Origin: Oceanitalea sp047302425
GTDB lineage: Bacteria > Actinomycetota > Actinomycetes > Actinomycetales > Actinomycetaceae
Assembly (NCBI RefSeq): GCF_047302425.1
Contig: NZ_CP154855.1
Coordinates: 2,790,001 to 2,854,000 of the forward strand
DNA length: 64,000 nucleotides
Direction: 5' to 3'
Position 1 is the first letter of the stretch, and each line of letters begins with the position of its first letter. A program made the position numbers and the translations under genes. Positions 1 through 8,386 of the stretch are shown in pieces. A model generated the notes under the pieces. The model was not told the origin of the DNA and did not search any database. It saw nothing but the letters and a program-made list of their open reading frames with translations.

Positions 1-830
1 TCCTCACCGCGCGCCCGGCGGACCAGCTCGTCGCGGCCCTCGTGGGTGCCGCCCCGGCGGGAGCCGCGACGGAAGGCCGCCGCCAGCCTGCCGCCGCGGC
101 GGGCGGGCGGGGTCACGTCGTCGTCGGTGGCGACGGCGGTCGCGTCCGTCCGCGCGTTGGGGCCGAGGTCCGCGAGGGCGCCGGCCGGGACGAGCATCTT
201 GGCCATGAGGAGGCCGGCGGGGGCGGCCATGAAGCTGGCGGCGATGAGGTACTCGAGGTTCGCGCCGAGCAGCGAGTAGCCGACGAGGACCGAGCCGGCG
301 ACGGTCGTGAGGCCGCCGGCCATGACCGCGAAGATCTCCGAGGGCGTCATGTGCTTGATGTAGGGACGGATGACCAGGGGTGCCTCGGTCTGGCCGACGA
401 AGATGTTCGCGGCGGCGTTCATCGACTCCGGCCCGGTGGTCCCGAGCAGCTTGGCCAGCGCGCCACCGATCCAGCGCGTGACGAGCTGGAGCAGGCCCAC
501 GTGGTAAAGCACCGCGGTCAGCGCCGCGAAGAAGACGATGACCGGGAGCACCTGGAAGGCGAAGACCGAGCCCTCCTCGGGGAGGATCGGGCCGAAGAGG
601 AAGGCGATCCCCTCCGCGGAGGAGTTGATGACCGACTGCACGCCCGAGGTCACCGACTCGAGGACCCGCTGGCCGGCGGGCACGTAGAGGACGAGGACGC
701 CGAAGACGATCTGGACGAGCAGCGCGAGGGAGACGGTGCGGTAGCTGATCCGCCGTCGGTCGACCGACAGCAGCCACGCGATCCCGAGGACGACGACCAT
801 GCCGCCCACTCCCCACAGCACCTGGAGCAC
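1..830 (-). CDS. CNT-family nucleoside transporter (3' end outside window)
   Basis: This is a concentrative nucleoside transporter, an inner-membrane symporter that imports nucleosides with Na+ or H+. About 276 residues are visible and the C-terminal part lies beyond position 1. The N-terminus has hydrophobic segments at about residues 4-21 and 33-50, and the gate-like segment follows. The family hallmark GQTEAP sits at residues 146-151, preceded by GPESMN. Residues 222-275 form an unusually hydrophilic stretch (poly-Asp, then Arg-rich) before the next expected membrane segments, so a cytoplasmic loop is enlarged here. The start is a GTG at 830, chosen for the AGGGGGAG just upstream; an in-frame ATG at 800 is the alternative. 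Family assignment is firm, substrate range is not visible. Confidence 0.88.
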   Translation of the reverse strand, partial: MLQVLWGVGGMVVVLGIAWLLSVDRRRISYRTVSLALLVQIVFGVLVLYVPAGQRVLESVTSGVQSVINSSAEGIAFLFGPILPEEGSVFAFQVLPVIVFFAALTAVLYHVGLLQLVTRWIGGALAKLLGTTGPESMNAAANIFVGQTEAPLVIRPYIKHMTPSEIFAVMAGGLTTVAGSVLVGYSLLGANLEYLIAASFMAAPAGLLMAKMLVPAGALADLGPNARTDATAVATDDDVTPPARRGGRLAAAFRRGSRRGGTHEGRDELVRRARGE

Positions 831-908
831 CGCTCCCCCTCTCGTCGCGTGACGCCGTCCGGGCAGGGTGGCACACCCGGGCGGGCCTCGCGCGGAGAGG
901 CGGGCGGC

Positions 909-1847
909 TCAGGCGGGGTCGAGGACGAGCACCGGGCGCGCCTGGGCGCCCTTGTCCTCGAGGAGGGCGACGACGTGGCCGTCCGGGGCGAGCGCGGCGA
1001 CCGGGCCGTCCTGGCCGGTGGCGTCCACGCGCTGGCCGTAGCGCACCGCGGTCGTCTCGCGCTCGGTGAGCTCGCGGACGGTGAAGGCGGCGCGGCACGC
1101 GTCGGTCATCGAGAGCAGGCGCACGGGCCGGCCCTCCGCGTGCGCGGCGCCGAGGGCCTCGAGGTCCGCGGCGCCGTCGAGGGCGAAGGGGCCGACGTAG
1201 GTGCGGCGCAGCGCCGTGAGGTGGCCCCCGGTGCCGAGCGCGGCGCCGAGGTCGCGGGCGAGGGCACGGACGTAGGTGCCCGAGGAGCACCCGACCACGA
1301 CGTCGAGGTCGGTGACGGCGGTGCCGTCCTGCGCCGTCGTCGTGCGCTGCGCGAGCACGTCGAGGCGGTGGATGGTGACCGGCCGGGCGGGGAGCGCGAC
1401 CTCCTCGCCGCCGCGGACGCGCGCGTAGGAGCGCTTGCCGTCGACCTTGATCGCGCTGACGGAGCTGGGGACCTGCTCGATCGGCCCGCGCAGCGCGGCG
1501 ACGGCGGCGGAGAGCGCGTCGGGGTCGACGGCGGCGGCCCCGGGGGCGTCGGTGACCTCCCCCTCGGCGTCGTCGGTCACGGTGGCCTGGCCGAGGCGCA
1601 CGGTGGCGGTGTACTCCTTGTCGGCGCCGACGAGGTAGGTGAGCAGCCGGGTGGCGCGGTTGACGCCGAGCACGAGCACCCCGGTGGCCATGGGGTCGAG
1701 GGTGCCGGCGTGGCCGACCTTGCGGGTGCCGGCCAGGCGGCGCACCCGCCCGACGACGTCGTGGCTCGTCCACGCCGGCGGCTTGTCGACCACGAGGAGG
1801 CCGTCGGTCGGCTCGGCGGAACCGGAGGGGGAACGTCGCTCAGTCAC
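909..1847 (-). CDS. truB: tRNA pseudouridine(55) synthase TruB
   Basis: TruB isomerises U55 to pseudouridine in the T-arm of elongator tRNAs. The 312-residue protein has the usual family length. It opens with LLVVDKPPAWTSHDVV and carries the catalytic GTLDPMATGVL motif with Asp51. The C-terminal half resembles the actinobacterial PUA-like extension. The start is GTG at 1847. It follows rbfA and the TSUP permease on the same strand, the common infB-rbfA-truB order with one extra gene inserted. A 270-bp repeat-rich gap separates it from that permease, so it may have its own promoter. Confidence 0.95.
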   Translation of the reverse strand: MTERRSPSGSAEPTDGLLVVDKPPAWTSHDVVGRVRRLAGTRKVGHAGTLDPMATGVLVLGVNRATRLLTYLVGADKEYTATVRLGQATVTDDAEGEVTDAPGAAAVDPDALSAAVAALRGPIEQVPSSVSAIKVDGKRSYARVRGGEEVALPARPVTIHRLDVLAQRTTTAQDGTAVTDLDVVVGCSSGTYVRALARDLGAALGTGGHLTALRRTYVGPFALDGAADLEALGAAHAEGRPVRLLSMTDACRAAFTVRELTERETTAVRYGQRVDATGQDGPVAALAPDGHVVALLEDKGAQARPVLVLDPA

Positions 1848-1880
1848 CCGGCGACGCTAGCAGCGCTCGCCCCCGCCCTC

Positions 1881-2089
1881 CGCCGACAGCCGGATTCTCC
1901 GGCGGCGCGGCGCGCCCCCTCCGCCGACAGCCGGATTCTCCGGCGGCGCTCGTCGCTGCGGCGCGGAGAATCCGACTCTCGGTGCTACTGGGAGCGTCGG
2001 AGACGTCGTCGACCGCGGAAGATCCGACTCTCGGCGCTACCCGGGGGCATCGGGGACGTCGTCGAGCGCGGAGAATCCGGCTGTCGGCA
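1881..2089. repeat. Five-copy intergenic repeat cluster (CGCCGASAG head, GGATTCTCC word)
   Basis: Five 20-nt units lie in this gap. Two are forward (1881-1900 and 1922-1941, both CGCCGACAGCCGGATTCTCC) and three are reverse (1965-1984, 2017-2036, 2070-2089). The last reverse unit is complementary to the forward ones over 19 bp. The three reverse copies are spaced 52-53 nt apart and share flanking sequence (gacgtcgtcga), so they are a longer tandem repeat. The cluster lies between the 3' end of the TSUP gene and the start of truB. Forward and reverse copies can pair into long hairpins. No coding potential is supported. Confidence 0.85.
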
Positions 2090-2120
2090 CACGGGGGCGG
2101 GGCGGGGCCGGCGGCAGCCG

Positions 2121-2885
2121 TCAGCGCTTGCGGGCCTTGAGGACGAGCTGGACGGCGGAGTAGACGAGGAGCACGGCGAAGAGCCGCTGCAGCCACTCCT
2201 CGGGAACCGCCTGCGCGAGCAGCGCCCCGAGCGGGGCACCCAGCACGCCGCCGGCACCGAGGATCAGCCCCGCGCGCCAGTCGGTGTACCCGCGCCGCGC
2301 GTGGCGCCAGGCCCCCATGAGGGACACCGGCACCATGACGGCCAGCGAGGTGCCCTGCGCCTCGTGGGGCGAGAAGCCGAAGCCGATGACGAGCAGCGGC
2401 ACCATGACGACGCCGCCGCCGATCCCGACCATCGCGGAGAGCAGCCCCATGAGCAGCCCGGCGCCCACGTAGCCGGCGAGGACCGGCGGGTCGAGGTGGG
2501 CGAGCTCGCCCGCGCCCTCGACCGGCGGGGCGAGGGCCATACGGACGGCGACGGCGATCATGACGACGGCGAAGACGAGCCGCAGCGCCCGCTCGGACAT
2601 GCGGTGGACGAGCTCGGCCCCGATGAGCGTGCCGGCGATCCCACCGGCGGCGACGACGAGCGCGGGCACGAGGACGACGTCGCCCGCCAGCCCGTAGCTC
2701 ACCGCACCGGCGACGGCGGTGAGGGTGATCGCGGCGAGGGACGTGGCCTGGGCCCGCTTCTGCGCCATCCCGAGGAGGAGGACGAGAAGCGGGACGAGGA
2801 CCACTCCCCCGCCGATCCCGAGCAGCCCGGAGAGCACCCCGACGGCGACGCCGGCGGCGCCGAGCCGCGGGATGCTCACCTGCAT
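2121..2885 (-). CDS. TauE/SafE (TSUP) family membrane permease
   Basis: This is a 254-residue integral membrane protein of the sulfite exporter TauE/SafE family, thought to move small organic sulfonates or sulfite across the inner membrane. The internal duplication typical of the family is clear: GIGGGVVLVP at residues 23-32 is echoed by GIGGGVVMVP in the second half, each in a hydrophobic helix, with about eight membrane spans in total. The ATG at 2885 lies 2 nt after the rbfA stop, so the two are probably cotranscribed. It separates rbfA from truB, which are usually adjacent. Substrate is unknown. Confidence 0.88.
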   Translation of the reverse strand: MQVSIPRLGAAGVAVGVLSGLLGIGGGVVLVPLLVLLLGMAQKRAQATSLAAITLTAVAGAVSYGLAGDVVLVPALVVAAGGIAGTLIGAELVHRMSERALRLVFAVVMIAVAVRMALAPPVEGAGELAHLDPPVLAGYVGAGLLMGLLSAMVGIGGGVVMVPLLVIGFGFSPHEAQGTSLAVMVPVSLMGAWRHARRGYTDWRAGLILGAGGVLGAPLGALLAQAVPEEWLQRLFAVLLVYSAVQLVLKARKR

Positions 2886-2887
2886 GA

Positions 2888-3352
2888 TCAGCGGGCGTCG
2901 TCGGCGGTGTCGCCGGCCTGGTCGTCGTCGTCCGCGGCGGGGCGACGGTACGGGTCGGCGTCCCCGGCGGGGGTGGCGCCGGCCGCGAGACGGGCCAGCT
3001 CGGCGTCGCGCTCGGCGGCCTCGCGCAGGGCCCGCTCGAGGTCCGCGGCGGTCTCGGGCACGGCGTCGGCCGTGAACTCGAGCGTCGGGGTGAGCCGCAG
3101 GCCGAGCTGCTTGCCGACCTCCGAGCGGATGTGGCCGCGCGCGGAGGCGAGGGCGGCAGCGGTGTCGCGCTGCGCCTGCTCGTCGCCGAGCACGGTGTAG
3201 TAGACGGTGGCGTTCTGGAGGTCACCGGTGACCCGGACCTCCGTCACGGTGACGAAGCCGAGGCGCGGGTCCTTGATGCGGGACTCGAGCATCGACGCGA
3301 CGATCTGCTGGATGCGGTCGCTCACGCGGCGCATGCGCGGGGTGTCGGCCAT
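2888..3352 (-). CDS. rbfA: 30S ribosome-binding factor RbfA
   Basis: RbfA binds the 30S subunit late in assembly and helps mature the 5' end of 16S rRNA. The 154-residue protein begins MADTPRMRRVSDRIQQ and shows the KH-like core (KDPRLGFVTVTEV, DLQNATVYYTVLGD). The last 40 residues are Ala/Asp-rich and disordered. The ATG at 3352 was preferred over an in-frame upstream ATG at 3391 because GGAGGG lies at ribosome-binding distance. It is downstream of infB, from which a strong hairpin separates it. Confidence 0.94.
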   Translation of the reverse strand: MADTPRMRRVSDRIQQIVASMLESRIKDPRLGFVTVTEVRVTGDLQNATVYYTVLGDEQAQRDTAAALASARGHIRSEVGKQLGLRLTPTLEFTADAVPETAADLERALREAAERDAELARLAAGATPAGDADPYRRPAADDDDQAGDTADDAR

Positions 3353-3380
3353 GGTTCCCTCCTGTCGGGGCGGACGCGAC

Positions 3381-3410
3381 GTGGCGCGCACCAGGGATGG
3401 TGCGCGCCAC
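3381..3410 (-). terminator. Hairpin between infB and rbfA
   Basis: GTGGCGCGCACCA and its exact complement TGGTGCGCGCCAC form a 13-bp perfect stem with a 4-nt loop, about 20 nt past the infB stop codon. No T-run follows on the minus strand, so it is either a U-less actinobacterial-type terminator or an RNA-processing/stability hairpin that lowers readthrough into rbfA. Confidence 0.55.
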
Positions 3411-3430
3411 GCCGTCGGGCTGGTGCCCGG

Positions 3431-6298
3431 TCAGCTACGCGGCTTCTCGCGCATCTCGAAGGTCTCGATGACGTCGCCCTCGGTGATGTCGTTGAACGAC
3501 CCGAGGCTGATGCCGCACTCGAAGCCCTCGCGGACCTCGGTGACGTCGTCCTTCTCGCGACGCAGGGAGTCGATGGTGACGTTCTCCCCCACGACGACGC
3601 CGTCCCGCAGGACGCGCGCCTTGGTGTTCCGGCGGATGGTGCCGGACCGGACGATCGAACCGGCGATGTTGCCGACCTTGGAGGAGCGGAACACCTGGCG
3701 CACCTCGGCAGTACCCAGCTGCACCTCCTCGTACTCCGGCTTGAGCATGCCCTTGAGCGCCTGCTCGACGTCGTCGATCGCCTGGTAGATGACCGAGTAG
3801 TACCGGATGTCGACGCCCTCGCGGTCGGCCAGCTCGTTGACGCGCTCGGCGGGCTTGACGTTGAAGCCGATGATGATGGCGTTGTCGACCGTGGCGAGGT
3901 TGACGTCGTTCTGGGTGATGGCACCCACGCCGCGGTGGATGATCCGCAGCGCGACGTCGTCGCCGACCTCGATCTTGAGGAGCGAGTCCTCCAGCGCCTC
4001 GACGGCACCGGAGACGTCGCCCTTGAGGACGAGGTTGAGGGTCTCGACCCGGCCCTGCTGGAGCGCCTCGGTGAAGTCCTCCAGCGAGACGCGCTTGCGG
4101 CGCTTGGCCAGCGTCGCGGCGCGCTCGGCGGCGGCCCGCTTGTCGGCGATCTGCCGCGCGGTCCGGTCGTCGCCGGCCACGAGGAAGGTGTCGCCGGCGC
4201 GCGGCACCGAGGTGAGGCCGAGGACCTGCACCGGCCTCGCGGGGCCGGCCTCCTCGACCGCCTCGCCGTGCTCGTCGAACATGGCCCGGACGCGCCCGTG
4301 GGCGGTGCCGGCGACGATGGCGTCCCCGACGTGCAGGGTTCCGGACTGGACGAGGACGGTCGCGACCGTGCCCCGGCCCTTGTCGAGGTTGGCCTCGATG
4401 GCCACGCCGCGCGCGTCCTTGTCGGGGTTTGCCCGCAGGTCCAGCGCGGCGTCCGCCGTGAGGAGGACGGCCTCGAGGAGCTCGTCGATGCCCTTGCGCT
4501 GGAGCGCGGAGACGTCGACGAACATCGTGTCGCCGCCGTACTCCTCGGCCACGAGGTTGTACTCGGTCAGCTGCTGGCGGATCTTGGCGGGGTTGGCCGC
4601 CTCCTTGTCCACCTTGTTGACCGCCACGACGATCGGCACACCGGCCGACTGCGCGTGGTTGAGCGCCTCGATCGTCTGGGGCATGACGCCGTCGTCCGCC
4701 GCGACCACGAGGATCGCGATGTCGGTGACGTCCGCACCACGGGCACGCATGGCCGTGAAGGCCTCGTGACCGGGGGTGTCGATGAAGGTGAGCGCGCGGT
4801 CCTGCTCCTCGTGCTCGGTCCAGATCTGGTAGGCACCGATGTGCTGGGTGATGCCACCGGCCTCGCCGGCGACGACGTCGGTGCTGCGGATCGCGTCGAG
4901 CAGCTTGGTCTTTCCGTGGTCGACGTGACCCATGACGGTGACGACCGGCGGACGGGCCGCGAGGTCCTCGTCGGTCTCCCCGGCCAGCTCGGCGTCGAGG
5001 TCGATGTCGAAGCCGCCGAGCAGCTCACGGTCCTCGTCCTCGGGCGAGACGATCTTGACGACGTAGCCGAGCTCGTCACCCAGCGCCTGGAAGGTGTCCT
5101 CGTCCAGCGACTGGGTGGCCGTGGCCATCTCGCCGAGGTGGAAGAGCACCGTCACGAGCGCTGCGGGGTTCGCGTCGATCTTGTCGGCGAAGTCCGCGAG
5201 GCTGGCACCGGCGCGGATCCGCACCTCGGTGCTGCCGTCGCCGCGGGGAACCTGGACGCCGCCGAGGCTCGGCGCGCCCTGCTGCTCGAACTCCTGACGC
5301 TTCGCGCGCTTGGACTTGCGCCCGCGGACCGGCTTGCCGCCGGGACGCCCGAAGGCACCCTGCGTGCCGCCGCGGCCACCACGGCCGCCGCGACCGGCGA
5401 AACCGCCCGGACGACCGCCGCCACCGGGACCGCCTGCGCCACCGGGACCACCGGGGCCACCGCCACCGGGACGGCCACGGCCGCCACCACGTGCGGGGGC
5501 GCCGGGCGTGCCGACCGAGCTACGGCCGGGCATCATGCCAGGGCTGGGACGCGCGCCACCGGGGCGCGGGGCGCCACCCGGACGCGGGCCGGCCGTGCCG
5601 GCACCCGCACCGGGGCGGGGACCGCCGGGACGCGGACCGCCGGGGCGGGGGCCGCCTGCACCGGGGCCGCCGCTGCCACCGGGCCGGGGCATGCCCTGGC
5701 TCGTGGCGAAGGGGTTGTTGCCCGGGCGCGGGGCGCCGGGACGCGGACCACCGGGACGGGGTCCACCACTGCCACCGGGCCGGGGCATGCCCTGGCTCGT
5801 GGCGAAGGGGTTGTTGCCGGGGCGCGGGGCACCGGGCTTGGGGCCGGCCGCGGCGGGCTTGGGGGCCTCGGGACGCTCAGCCTTGGCCGCCGGCTGCGCG
5901 GCGGGCGGGGCCTCCGGAGCGGCCGGGGTGCTCTCGGGGGCGCTCGGCGCGGGTGCACCGGGCTTGGGCGCCGCGGGCCGCTCGGCGGCGGGCGCCTGCG
6001 GGCGGGCCGGGGCGGGGGCCGGGGCCGGGGCCGCGGGGGCGGCCTGCTCGGCGGGGGCCTCGGGGGCCGGCTCGGCTGCCTTGGCGGGTGCCTTCGGCTT
6101 GCTCGGCTTCTTGGGTGCCGGCTTCTCCTCGGAGGCCGTCGGCGCGGGAATGGCTTCCCGCAGGCGGCGCACGACCGGCGCCTCGACGGTCGAGGACGCC
6201 GACTTGACGAACTCTCCGAGCTCGCCGAGCTTGGCGAGGACCGTCTTGCTGTCGACGCCGAGCTCCTTTGCGAGCTCGTGGACGCGAAGCTTTGCCAC
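3431..6298 (-). CDS. infB: Translation initiation factor IF-2
   Basis: IF-2 is the GTPase that places fMet-tRNA on the 30S P site and promotes subunit joining. The 955-residue protein has an IF-2N domain at its start (MAKLRVHELAKELGV), a disordered Pro/Gly/Arg/Ala-rich linker at about residues 50-345, then the GTPase core with the G1 motif GHVDHGKT at 457-464, DTPGHE and NKVDKE, followed by the beta-barrel and C-terminal fMet-binding domains. The start is GTG at 6298. The linker contains a near-exact internal duplication (annotated separately). It is downstream of ylxR and nusA in the usual nusA-ylxR-infB-rbfA order. Confidence 0.97.
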   Translation of the reverse strand: MAKLRVHELAKELGVDSKTVLAKLGELGEFVKSASSTVEAPVVRRLREAIPAPTASEEKPAPKKPSKPKAPAKAAEPAPEAPAEQAAPAAPAPAPAPARPQAPAAERPAAPKPGAPAPSAPESTPAAPEAPPAAQPAAKAERPEAPKPAAAGPKPGAPRPGNNPFATSQGMPRPGGSGGPRPGGPRPGAPRPGNNPFATSQGMPRPGGSGGPGAGGPRPGGPRPGGPRPGAGAGTAGPRPGGAPRPGGARPSPGMMPGRSSVGTPGAPARGGGRGRPGGGGPGGPGGAGGPGGGGRPGGFAGRGGRGGRGGTQGAFGRPGGKPVRGRKSKRAKRQEFEQQGAPSLGGVQVPRGDGSTEVRIRAGASLADFADKIDANPAALVTVLFHLGEMATATQSLDEDTFQALGDELGYVVKIVSPEDEDRELLGGFDIDLDAELAGETDEDLAARPPVVTVMGHVDHGKTKLLDAIRSTDVVAGEAGGITQHIGAYQIWTEHEEQDRALTFIDTPGHEAFTAMRARGADVTDIAILVVAADDGVMPQTIEALNHAQSAGVPIVVAVNKVDKEAANPAKIRQQLTEYNLVAEEYGGDTMFVDVSALQRKGIDELLEAVLLTADAALDLRANPDKDARGVAIEANLDKGRGTVATVLVQSGTLHVGDAIVAGTAHGRVRAMFDEHGEAVEEAGPARPVQVLGLTSVPRAGDTFLVAGDDRTARQIADKRAAAERAATLAKRRKRVSLEDFTEALQQGRVETLNLVLKGDVSGAVEALEDSLLKIEVGDDVALRIIHRGVGAITQNDVNLATVDNAIIIGFNVKPAERVNELADREGVDIRYYSVIYQAIDDVEQALKGMLKPEYEEVQLGTAEVRQVFRSSKVGNIAGSIVRSGTIRRNTKARVLRDGVVVGENVTIDSLRREKDDVTEVREGFECGISLGSFNDITEGDVIETFEMREKPRS
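5673..5818 (-). repeat. infB: Duplicated 50-bp segment inside infB linker
   Basis: The 50 bp at 5673-5722 recur identically at 5769-5818, a 96-bp (32-codon) period, so reading frame is kept. Each copy encodes the GNNPFATSQGMPRPGG block. The identity at DNA level suggests a recent tandem duplication or gene conversion within the disordered N-terminal linker of IF-2. Confidence 0.85.
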
Positions 6299-6424
6299 AT
6301 CTCTCCTGTCTCGGCCCGCCCGGGACAGGGTGGGGCCGTCTTAGTGCTTGGAACTCATCGCTGGGTACTCATCGGGTGCCCATCGGCTTCCAACCCGCTT
6401 TCTTCGTCGATGACTCGTGCCGGC

Positions 6425-6724
6425 TCAGGTCTGACCCGGCGTTCTCGTGCTGAACCACTCCGTGACGGCGGTGGTGTCCACCGGCCCTGCGGAGCGCAGG
6501 GCCCGGGGGAAGGCCCGCCGGCGTTCGGCGAGGTCCAGGCAGGCCCGGTCAGCGTGCAACCAGGCCCCCCGCCCAGGGGCGTCCGTCCGTTCGTCCACCA
6601 CCGCGCGAGGCGGGTGAGGCACCAGGACGACCCGCACGAGGGCGGACCGTGGGGCCTTGGTCCGGCACCCCACACATGTGCGCACCTGTCCCCCGCCGCG
6701 AGGTGAGGGGGGTGGCATCGTCAT
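6425..6724 (-). CDS. ylxR: YlxR-family RNA-binding protein (DUF448)
   Basis: This is a small basic protein of 99 residues from the YlxR (DUF448) family, which is nearly always encoded between nusA and infB. It shows the family signature RTCVGCRTKAPRSALVR near residue 15 and GRGAWLHADRACLD in the middle. Members fold as a nucleic-acid-binding domain. Proposed roles range from RNA binding to a nucleoid-associated regulator or RNase P partner, so function is best left open. The ATG at 6724 is used; an ATG two codons later is equally possible. Confidence 0.88.
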   Translation of the reverse strand: MTMPPPSPRGGGQVRTCVGCRTKAPRSALVRVVLVPHPPRAVVDERTDAPGRGAWLHADRACLDLAERRRAFPRALRSAGPVDTTAVTEWFSTRTPGQT

Positions 6725-6837
6725 GGGATATCGGGCTGTGGCCCGTCGGGAAGTCTACCCCCACGGGCCACTCGGGGACAGCGAGGGCCCCCGGTGCAGG
6801 GGGTGGTGTGTTTGCTCACACGCCCTTCGCGCGGGGC

Positions 6838-7821
6838 TCAGCCCTCGGCCTGCTCGCCCTCGGTGTCGGAGTGGATGTCGATGCGCCAGCCCGTGAGCCG
6901 CGCAGCGAGGCGGGCGTTCTGCCCCTCCTTGCCGATCGCGAGCGACAGCTGGAAGTCGGGGACGACGACGCGCGCGGAGCGCTCCTCGGGGTCGACGACC
7001 TCGACGCTCGTCACGCGCGCCGGCGAGAGGGCGTTGGCGACGAAGGTCGCGGCGTCCTCGCTGTAGTCGACGATGTCGATCTTCTCGCCGTCGAGCTCGC
7101 TCATGACGGCGCGCACGCGCTGGCCCATCGGGCCGATGCAGGCGCCCTTGGCGTTGAGGCCGGGGACGGTGGAGGCGACGGCGATCTTCGTGCGGTGCCC
7201 GGCCTCGCGGGCGAGGGCCTTGATCTCGACGCTGCCGTCGGCGACCTCGGGCACCTCGAGGGCGAAGAGCTCGCGCACGAGGTTGGGGTGGGTGCGCGAG
7301 AGGGTGACCGAGGGGCCCTTGGCGCCGCGGGTGACCTCGAGGACGTAGGCGCGCAGCCGGTCACCGTGACGGTAGGTCTCGGTCGGCACCTGCTCGTGGG
7401 CGGGCAGCACGGCCTCGAGCTCGCCGATGTCGACGAGGACGACGCGCGGGTCGCGGCCCTGCTGGACGACGCCGGCGATGAGGGTGCCGGCGCGGTCCCG
7501 CAGCGAGCCCATGACCTGGTCGTCCTCGGCGTCACGCAGCCGCTGGACGATGACGCTGCGGGCGGTCGACGTGGCGATCCGGCCGAAGCCGCTGGGGGTG
7601 TCGTCGTACTCGCCGACGGCGTTGCCCTCCTCGTCGAGCTCGGTCGCCAGCACGGTGACGCGCCCGCTGCGGCGGTCCAGCTCGACGCGGGCGCGCTCGG
7701 CGGCGCCCGGGGTGCGCTGGTAGGCGAGCAGGAGCGCCTCCTCGATCGCGCCGACCAGCACGTCGAGGGGGATCTCGCGCTCGCTCTCGATCAGGCGCAG
7801 CGCGGTCATGTCGATGTCCAT
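6838..7821 (-). CDS. nusA: Transcription termination/antitermination factor NusA
   Basis: NusA binds RNA polymerase and nascent RNA and modulates pausing, termination and antitermination. The 327-residue protein has the compact actinobacterial length, without the acidic C-terminal repeats of proteobacteria. It carries the N-terminal polymerase-binding domain (MDIDMTALRLIESEREIPLD), an S1 domain around residues 110-190 and two KH domains (GACIGPMGQRVRAVMSEL and LAIGKEGQNARLAARLTG). The ATG at 7821 follows GAGGAGG. It sits 9 nt after the rimP stop, the classical rimP-nusA pair. Confidence 0.97.
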   Translation of the reverse strand: MDIDMTALRLIESEREIPLDVLVGAIEEALLLAYQRTPGAAERARVELDRRSGRVTVLATELDEEGNAVGEYDDTPSGFGRIATSTARSVIVQRLRDAEDDQVMGSLRDRAGTLIAGVVQQGRDPRVVLVDIGELEAVLPAHEQVPTETYRHGDRLRAYVLEVTRGAKGPSVTLSRTHPNLVRELFALEVPEVADGSVEIKALAREAGHRTKIAVASTVPGLNAKGACIGPMGQRVRAVMSELDGEKIDIVDYSEDAATFVANALSPARVTSVEVVDPEERSARVVVPDFQLSLAIGKEGQNARLAARLTGWRIDIHSDTEGEQAEG

Positions 7822-7830
7822 GTGTCCTCC

Positions 7831-8319
7831 TCAGCCCTCTCCGGCGGTGTCCGCCGGACGCCCCAGCTCGGGCTCGACCGTGCCCGTGGTGATGTCGGAG
7901 AGCGCCACGACCTGACGCGTGCCCTCAGTGTCGATGACGACGTCCTCGCCGTCGACCGCGAGCACGCGCCCACGGACGGAGCCGGACGTCGTGCGCAGGC
8001 GGACGAGGCGGCCCTCCGCACGCCGGTAGTGCCGCGCCGTCGTGAGCGGGCGGGTCACCCCCGGGGTGGAGACCTCGAGGGTGTAGGCCCCGGCGACGAC
8101 GTCGACGTCGTCGAGGGCGGCGGAGACCTGGCGCGAGACGTCCGCGAGGAGGTCCGAGCCCACCCCACCGGGCCCGTCGGCGAGGTCGACGACGACCCGC
8201 ACGACGCTGCGCCGGCCGGCCGCGCTCACGCTCACGTCCTCGAGGTACAGGCCGGCGTCGGTGACGACGGGCTCGAGGACGCGGCGCAGCTGGGCTGCGA
8301 CGTCCGACGGGCGTGCCAT
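7831..8319 (-). CDS. rimP: Ribosome maturation factor RimP
   Basis: RimP is needed for maturation of the 30S subunit. The 162-residue protein shows the two-domain layout: an N-terminal alpha/beta domain (LRRVLEPVVTDAGLYLEDVSV, then VVVDLADGPGGVGSDL and DVSRQVSAALD) ending in YTLEVSTPGVTRPL, and a C-terminal small beta domain. The ATG at 8319 is chosen over an in-frame upstream ATG at 8355 because CAGGAGAG precedes it. It is first in the rimP-nusA-ylxR-infB run. Confidence 0.95.
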   Translation of the reverse strand: MARPSDVAAQLRRVLEPVVTDAGLYLEDVSVSAAGRRSVVRVVVDLADGPGGVGSDLLADVSRQVSAALDDVDVVAGAYTLEVSTPGVTRPLTTARHYRRAEGRLVRLRTTSGSVRGRVLAVDGEDVVIDTEGTRQVVALSDITTGTVEPELGRPADTAGEG

Positions 8320-8386
8320 GGTGCTCTCCTGGGGGCTCGGCTGCGGAACTCCCACACCTTACCCGGGGGCCGGGGGCCGCCCGGAC

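Noticed and set aside
42..3200. Plus-strand open frame of over 1000 codons across truB, TSUP and rbfA
   Set aside because: It is antisense to three recognised genes. Long spurious frames of Asp/Glu/Gly/Arg are expected opposite GC-rich coding DNA.
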